Assembly (NCBI RefSeq): GCF_033958435.1 | Contig: NC_134161.1 | Coordinates: 8,122,001-8,186,000, forward strand | DNA from: Carettochelys insculpta | Taxonomy: Eukaryota > Chordata > Testudines > Carettochelyidae | Length of the DNA: 64,000 nucleotides | Reading direction: 5' to 3' | Shown here: positions 58,318-64,000 of the stretch, in pieces | How the letters are laid out: each line of letters opens with the position of its first letter | Numbering within the stretch: position 1 is the first letter of the stretch | Translations under genes and position numbers: made by a program | The notes under the pieces: generated by a model | What the model was told of the DNA's origin: nothing | Database searches by the model: none | What the model saw: only the letters and a program-made list of their open reading frames with translations

Positions 58318-58452
58318 AGAACAACAGAGTCTGGTGTCACCTTAAAGACTAACAAATTTATTTGAAGTATTTATTGTTTTAGTCTGTAAAGTGCCATAGG
58401 ACTCCTTGCTGATTTTTGCTGAAACAAACTAACCTGGCCACCCCTCTGAAAC
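58318..58452. repeat. Inverted dimer, core lost
   Basis: The left arm acaacagagtctggtgtcac, cttaaagactaacaaattta faces a right arm tttagtctgtaaagtgccat, aggactccttgctgattttt, ggccacccctctgaaac. It has the same head-to-head layout as the other dimers, but the central hairpin part has been deleted. Confidence 0.65.
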
Positions 58453-60019
58453 TACCACCCTCCTGGAGGTGGCTAGACTTTGTGTGACTGCTGCCATCTT
58501 GGCTGACTCATTCAGGATTGAAGTGGGGATTGGCAGAATCAAAAGCACAAGTTGCAACAGCTCGAGTTGGAGAACTCATGTTCCCAAACCGCAACTCTAA
58601 CAGATTCATATGCAGTGGGACTCAATACAGAGGGACACCTGCAGCACGTGTTCTTCAGTGGGTGATGTTTCCTGGTAGACAGGAAATAGTTTTCCCCTCC
58701 TGGGAAAATTTCCACGATTTTGGAAAATGTCCCTGGCCCGAATTGGGATGAAAAGTCGAAAATGTTTGCGGACCAAAATGTGTAGAACAAAAATTGGATT
58801 GGGGCAGTCACAACCTTTTGTTTTGATTCTGACCTTGTAATTATTTATTATTCATTAGATTTCTTCTCCTCCATTGCGTCCCATACATTCACTTACATTT
58901 CAAAACAACACATCTTTTTGAATTGCAAAATGGAATTTTTCATTTAAAAAACGAAAAAACTGGACACTTCGACTTTTTAAACTGGTTCCAAAAGGGCAAC
59001 TTTGTGGAAGCCAGCCCTTTCCCACAGAACATTTAGGTTTCCATAAACTGTTTTTTTCCCAACCAGAAATAAAAAAAAAATCATTCATTTGAAAAATTCC
59101 TGACCAGCTCAAGCTCTCTTTGCTTTACTACTGTGGTGAAAAGATGATGAATGTTGCCTGGGAGAGGCAAAGAAACTGTGGCGGAATTTCAATTGTAGAG
59201 AGCTCCTCTTGGGATGTGAGGCATGAGGGCTGATGGGCCTCCATTCAGAATGTTCCCCTTGCTAATCTTTGCTGGTACGGATGCCAGACTTTGATCCAGA
59301 GGCTCAAGTTGGACTGAAGCTGCAAATAGAGTCAGTGCTGGCTTGCTCATCAGTTCATTACAGTGTCATTGTAATTGCACATGCAAGTGCATTGTCATAG
59401 TTGTCACTGAGGCACAAGTTTCCGTTTTTTATTTTTGTTGCTTCACTCACTCCTCTGAAGCTTCTGTTGTGCAGCAAGTCAAAGACGGGGGTTTGGGTTG
59501 GGGTCAACATGTACTTATTTATCTATTTAGACTCGGATTGTAAAAGGATTTGAATGAGCTCTCTGGCAATTGAGGGCTATCCCCTCAGCCTGTTGCCATG
59601 GTAATTTTCCACAGCTACAGAACACAGGGGCTTTTTAGACACACACTCCCTTTCTTCCCCTCTCTGGAGGATTCTCAGGCCATGACCGATGAAGATGTCA
59701 AAGACGGAGAAGATTTTGCAGCCATTCAATAACATTTAATGGAGTTACCCGTGCAGAGGACTTCAAGGGGGGAAATAAAATGAACAGTGCTCTGATGATG
59801 GATGAACTTCTTGCAACTGGTGAATCTGGAAGTGATTTCTCTGTATACTGGGAGAGCAAGGAGTAGAGTGGATGAAGATAATGATTATAAAATAGTTTTC
59901 TCCATTCAGCTCAGTCCAAACAGAAAGACTGACATTAATTACAAAAGTCTTTGCCTCTGACCCCGTATTACAGCCCTTTTGTGGCCTCTGCTACCTTTGA
60001 ACAAGAGGGTGGTGATTAT

Positions 60020-60066
60020 TACAGAATCATAGACTGCTAGAACTGGAAGGGACCTCAAGAGGTCAT
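60020..60066 (-). mobile_element. CR1 LINE 3' end remnant
   Basis: The short block agaatcatagactgctagaa followed by ctggaagggacctcaagagg is the reverse complement of a CR1 tail. Only about 45 bp are clear. Confidence 0.6.
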
Positions 60067-61486
60067 TAATTGCTCTCCATGTCCACTGAGAGTAGGACAG
60101 AAACTGCCACCTCTACTTTTCCCTCCACATATGGTCTAAAGACACAAGGTTGCATTTCATATAACCAGCCTGTCCCAGCTTTGCCCATAGGCATGTTAGT
60201 GAATGGGATCGATGGAAGAAAGGAGAAGACTTATTGCATTCTTTCACTTTCTGCCCTGGAAATGACAAGGGTCAGCAAGAGAGCACACATGGCTGCTCTC
60301 CCGATAGTGAGCAAGTGCAGAGCTGTGCAGGGCAGCCGTCAGACGAGAGGCCTGCCAGTCTAGCCATGGATGGCAGCAGTCGGAGTACAACACGCCCTGC
60401 CTGACCACTTGAAGGATTCAGTCTTCTCTCTGCTACTGACTTGCCTTGTGTTCTTGGCCAAATTCTGTTCTCACTGTCTCCCCTTACCCCATGAATGAAA
60501 GACAGGTGATAAGACAGGCCTATGGATCTGTGTCACCGCGGTGTCTGTGCAGATTAGCTGCTTAGTGACTGCGAAGCGCGTCTTAGTTCTTGGGGTGGGA
60601 TTTTTAAAGCACTCAGCCTTGGCTGAATTCTGCTTCCAGTGGTACATGTCAGTGTCAGGGAGCAGAGGAAGTTCGGAGCATTTTGATGCTCTTACCTTAC
60701 AAGTGGTGTGTAAATACTAACTGATGTTCCTCTGATTGCTTCCCCTCCCCTGTGTTTTTGTACTTCATCTTCCAGCCTTCTGTTTATCAGCAAAGGGTCC
60801 CCACAAGTAGCAATCAGGCTACAAAACCTCCTTTTCATTTGGCCTGCAGAGGATGGGTCAAGCCTGCATTAGTGGATGCTGTGGATTTGTTAGGTTCATA
60901 AAGATTGATCAAAATGATGAGACAGTGTGACAAAGTCAGGCCAGACAGCTGCAAGAGGGTGATGGAAGGCAAATAGGTTAGCCCTAGATTGTTTCCTCAG
61001 TTCATTTAGGGACCGCTGAATTCAACTGAGGGCTGCGTGAGGTCTTTTAGAGCCCCTCCTTCAGTTAGAGAAAGGGAAGGCGGGAGGCTGCTACCAGGCT
61101 AGTGGTAACAGGGGCAGCAACTTCTCTTGGAAGCAGCAGGTCTGACAGCCACTGCAGGAAAAGTGGGGGGCCCAGCTCTTCACCCCAGAAAGGGTAGGGC
61201 CGAGGGTAGTTTCCCTTAAGTGCTGATGGGACTGCAGCGCTGCTCCCGTTTCCCCCCCAGCCACACAGAGCAGCACTACCAGCACATTGAAAGAGCCTGG
61301 AGCTCTGGGCCCCCTTGAAAGGCTGGGTCGCAGGGCAGCTGCCCATTTTGCCCCTTCCTCCCCTGCATCAGCTGGCCTGCTAGGAGGAGAGGATGTGCTG
61401 CTTCTTACAGGGAAGGTGAACAACCCTGAGGGCTTGCTGGGGGAAGTGGTCTCAGAGGGGTTGCCATCGTCATCTGTAGTCACAAA

Positions 61487-61790
61487 TAACAAGCAGTCCT
61501 GTAGCACCCTCGAGGCAAACAAATTCATTAGCTTTGAGATCTCACCTCTCTTGTGCATTACAAGGGCAATTTCTCCACCTTTACGATTTGCCAGAATGAG
61601 ACACATCCCACTTAATTTGCTTCATTAAATGGTCCTGCTAGTGACAGGTAACCCTTCCCCTCACCCCCCCCCCCAACACACACAAACTCTGGATTCTGTT
61701 TTTCCCCTCCATTTTTCATCTGAAGAAGTGGGTCTTACCCTTGAAAGCTAATACATTTATCTCGAAGGTGCCACAGGACTGCTTATTATA
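61487..61790. repeat. Inverted arms around a ~180-bp spacer
   Basis: The left arm acaagcagtcctgtagcacc, ctcgaggcaaacaaattcat, tagcttt (about 61489-61536) is the reverse of the right arm gaaagctaatacatttatct, cgaaggtgccacaggactgc (61743-61785). The right arm starts with CTGAAGA (61720-61726), hairpin agtgggtcttaccc, then GAAA (61743-61746). A C-run lies near 61664-61675. Confidence 0.7.
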
Positions 61791-62968
61791 TGCTAGGCGA
61801 AGGACTGACACCATGGGGCAGAATTATTTTTCAGCAGTGTCTCTTCATTTTACTCGATGGTATATCACAGTCTCTTCTTTCCCTTCCAGACGGTCTGTGC
61901 TCACAAACTGTACTCGTACATCTTGACTGGTAGAACTAAATTGGTGTAAAGATTCTATTCCATGTGGGGGAAATATGCTGTACTGGGATAAGGCACCAAT
62001 TATAATGGTGAAATCATAGGCTAGGCACAGGAAGTGCGCATCCAGGCTGGTCCCATGAGGGGATCCCCGCCACTGGCTCACACCCAGGGACCCCACCGCA
62101 GTCCATCTACCAGCTCAGTGCCTGACAGCCATGGGGGCTCTGCTCCTGGCCCGCCTCAGGGCTCCTCAACTGGGGCAGTTGATATGCAGAGCTTCTGCAG
62201 CTGAGCACTCCCACCCCAGTAATGGCTGGGTATCACTTCCATGTACACTCAGCATTTTACCTGTATCAATATATCGATTTAAAAAAAAATCTCCTTCCTA
62301 AACAATATAGTTACCAGCACCAAATCTGTTGTGTAGACAAGGGCAGCCATTCTATGGGTTTGATTTTCAACAAATTATCTGGCAATCAGGCACAGTTAAA
62401 ACCACTGGGATGAGTAATTTATGAAACTGGAACTGTTTCAACTGTTATGTCTTCCTTCCTGGTTCCCTTTGTCTGTATTCGCCTTTGATGAGCTGTCTAC
62501 TTGAAATCCTAGATTTGAGGTAGGTGTAGGGGGGAATCCTTTGTCCTCCATTAGGTGGCCACAGTGATCTGGGATTTAAAAACATCAATGAGTCTTTGGG
62601 TTATTTGTTTGTACAAAGGAGCCTATTCCCATTTTGGGCCCCTGGGCACTACTGAAATAGAACTAAGTAACAGGTAATAGCAAAGTAAGTAATAACTGAG
62701 TAATAGTGAAGTAACAGTTCATAATAACCCGCAGCTTTTGTAGACATCAGTGGGAGATGCACCTTTGAAAAGCAGCTCCCCTGTCATTCGTTTAATAGGG
62801 CAAACTGTGTTTCTGGGGCCTACCCTTTATAGCTTTTTCAAAGGGCAGCAATATCCTTCATGCACAGTGATAGATGTGGAAACAAATCTGATACTGTCTC
62901 CCCTGGTACTACCGCTGAGATGGAAGATTGTCACTCACTAGCCTAATCGCCTTTCCTCTCCTTCACAG

Positions 62969-63022
62969 GCAGCTGAACTGGGAATGGCGTCAGCCTATTA
63001 CACATATATCTTCACTAATCTG
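62969..63022 (+). CDS. GRIK4: GRIK4 internal exon: 54-bp AAELGMASAYYTYIFTNL micro-exon
   Basis: This short in-frame exon of exactly 18 codons encodes AAELGMASAYYTYIFTNL, part of the amino-terminal domain of GluK4. Acceptor cacag ends at 62968 behind a strong pyrimidine tract (ctttcctctccttcacag), and the donor is gtaaga at 63023. Both ends are phase 0, so skipping it would remove 18 residues without a frameshift. The next coding exon, expected to begin with the EFSLQRMD-like segment, is not present in the remaining 978 bases and must lie beyond the window. Confidence 0.95.
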
Positions 63023-63445
63023 GTAAGACGTTTTCTCAGCTCCTCTCCCTTGCATGTAGAAGCGTGTTAATGACAGCTGATCCGCTGCCTCTGAGAGGTC
63101 ATTGGTGGTGTTTGGTAGAACCACAAGCTCAAGGGCGGGGTGGAGGAGGATGCATAAAGTTGGGGAGAGGGGCTGGGGAGATCTAGGATCCAGAAACCTG
63201 AACTTCAGATGAAAATAAGACCTTGCTGTGGCACAAGTATGGTGAAAAAGGGCTAATCCACCATTGGCACCATAGCTGTAGATTAGGGAAAAGGCACAGT
63301 CCATAGACGCAAACCCGAATGATGTGCGACTCTTCAGAACCGGTAACAGACACCCAGTCTCTTCCAGTCTGGGAAAGCCAGGCACTGGCCACAAAACCAT
63401 GCCTCCTTCCCTGGGTGAGCTGGGATAATGAGGTCTTAGGGGCAG

Positions 63446-63578
63446 TGTTCCATGGATGCTGAATGCTTGGGCAGCCACCCAGGAGAGATTCAGGTGCTAC
63501 CCAGCTGATTAGCAGAGTGCCCATAGCCAACCGCAGATGGCAGTGTGTGTTTCCGTTGGTGGTGCACATCCCCATAAG
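63446..63578 (+). mobile_element. hAT-like MITE interrupted by another hAT-like element
   Basis: A copy beginning cagtgttccatggatgctga, with attcaggtgctacccagctg and ggtggtgcacatccccataa. It stops at 63578, where a caggggtttgcaaccc terminus begins. Its missing right part may resume beyond the window. Confidence 0.75.
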
Positions 63579-64000
63579 CAGGGGTTTGCAACCCAAATAG
63601 CGAGAAGAGCCATTTTTTCAGATTGAGCTACAAAGTCAATCCTTCAAGAGCCGCAGTGCACGTGACTATGAGATGCTCCTAAATAAATAACATCAAACCG
63701 TGCTTTTTATCACCCCTGTTTTAGAACAGTGCACACACAATGATTTGTACCAGTTAGAATGTTAAGTTACCCCCATCTTCAGGCTTTACCTGCCTCAGCC
63801 ACCAAATCTGTTGTCCCATCCCCAGGATTAACCCTCTGAGCCTCAACCTCCCCTCCCTCGGCCCCTAGACTTAACCCCTCTGACACCAAACCTTTCACCC
63901 AACTCCCAGGCTTAAACCCCCTGAGTCCTAACCTTCCCTTCGTGCCCCCAGGCTTAACTCACCTCAGCGCACACAGTTCTGCAGTAGCTATGGCCACAGC
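63579..64000 (+). mobile_element. hAT-like element (partial), contains a minisatellite
   Basis: It starts with caggggtttgcaacccaaat and continues aatagcgagaagagccattt. This matches, on the opposite strand, the right end of the element at 27255-27618. The interior after about 63776 is a 42-bp tandem array. The other end lies outside the window. Confidence 0.65.
63776..63985. repeat. Minisatellite, period about 42 bp
   Basis: Five degenerate units of the type cccaggcttaacccnctgag with tccnaacctt. The anchor 'cagg/ctag' recurs at about 63780, 63823, 63866, 63907 and 63949, spacing 41-43. It lies inside the hAT-like element at the window edge. Confidence 0.8.

Larger units (their letters stand above)
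55452..62968 (+). other. GRIK4: GRIK4 intron, 7.5 kb
   Basis: This phase 0 intron contains a hAT-like element split by a Ty3/Gypsy remnant (56243-58108), a short hAT-like element (58138-58250), two inverted CTGAAGA-family repeats (58318-58452, 61487-61790) and a CR1 3' end (60020-60066). The remaining spans, about 58460-60010, 60070-61480 and 61800-62960, show no gene or repeat that I can name. Confidence 0.85.
63023..64000 (+). other. GRIK4: GRIK4 intron (partial), right edge
   Basis: The intron after the 54-bp exon runs off the window. It holds a hAT-like MITE interrupted by a second hAT-like element that includes a 42-bp minisatellite. No further GRIK4 exon is visible. Confidence 0.8.

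Overview
The window is a stretch of vertebrate nuclear genome, almost certainly from a reptile and most likely a hidden-necked (cryptodiran) turtle. The lineage call rests on repeats: many CR1 LINE fragments (one ends in ATTCTATG-type octamers, others in a 'gacccagtatggccgttcttatg'-type tail), MIR SINEs, a 5S rRNA-derived SINE, many hAT-like and Tigger-like short DNA transposons, and one tRNA-derived SINE closely resembling the Cry SINEs of cryptodiran turtles. There is no bacterial, phage or CRISPR content.

Only one host gene is supported: GRIK4, the kainate-type ionotropic glutamate receptor subunit 4 (KA1/GluK4), on the + strand. Five consecutive internal coding exons are visible: 28944-29108, 42465-42562, 46186-46351, 55273-55451 and 62969-63022. 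All have canonical AG acceptors and GT donors, and their phases join without a break. Together they encode about 220 residues of the extracellular amino-terminal domain, starting just after the expected signal peptide. The signal-peptide exon lies upstream of the window; the rest of the amino-terminal domain, the ligand-binding domain and the channel lie downstream.

The rest is intron. Bases 1-28943 are an upstream intron. The introns between exons are 13.4, 3.6, 8.9 and 7.5 kb, and the last intron runs off the right edge. They hold layered transposon debris: (i) CR1 fragments on both strands, including a 1.1 kb piece with a recognisable but dead reverse transcriptase at 51395-52512; (ii) about eight copies of a ~190 bp TIR element with hAT-like ends; (iii) three ~300 bp Tigger/pogo-like TIR elements flanked by TA; (iv) a Ty3/Gypsy remnant inserted in a hAT-like element (56243-58108); (v) the C-terminus of another non-LTR retroelement with a zinc finger (53340-53790, - strand); (vi) two minisatellites (about 71 bp and about 42 bp periods).

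The most unusual structural signal is a set of short repeats carrying a CTGAAGA-hairpin-GAAA core like the conserved core of hammerhead ribozymes. Several are arranged as inverted dimers. The best is a palindrome at 23317-23487 with 83-nt arms, about 94% matched, around a 5-nt loop. I infer these are relics of Penelope-like or other hammerhead-bearing retroelements. That inference has not been tested.
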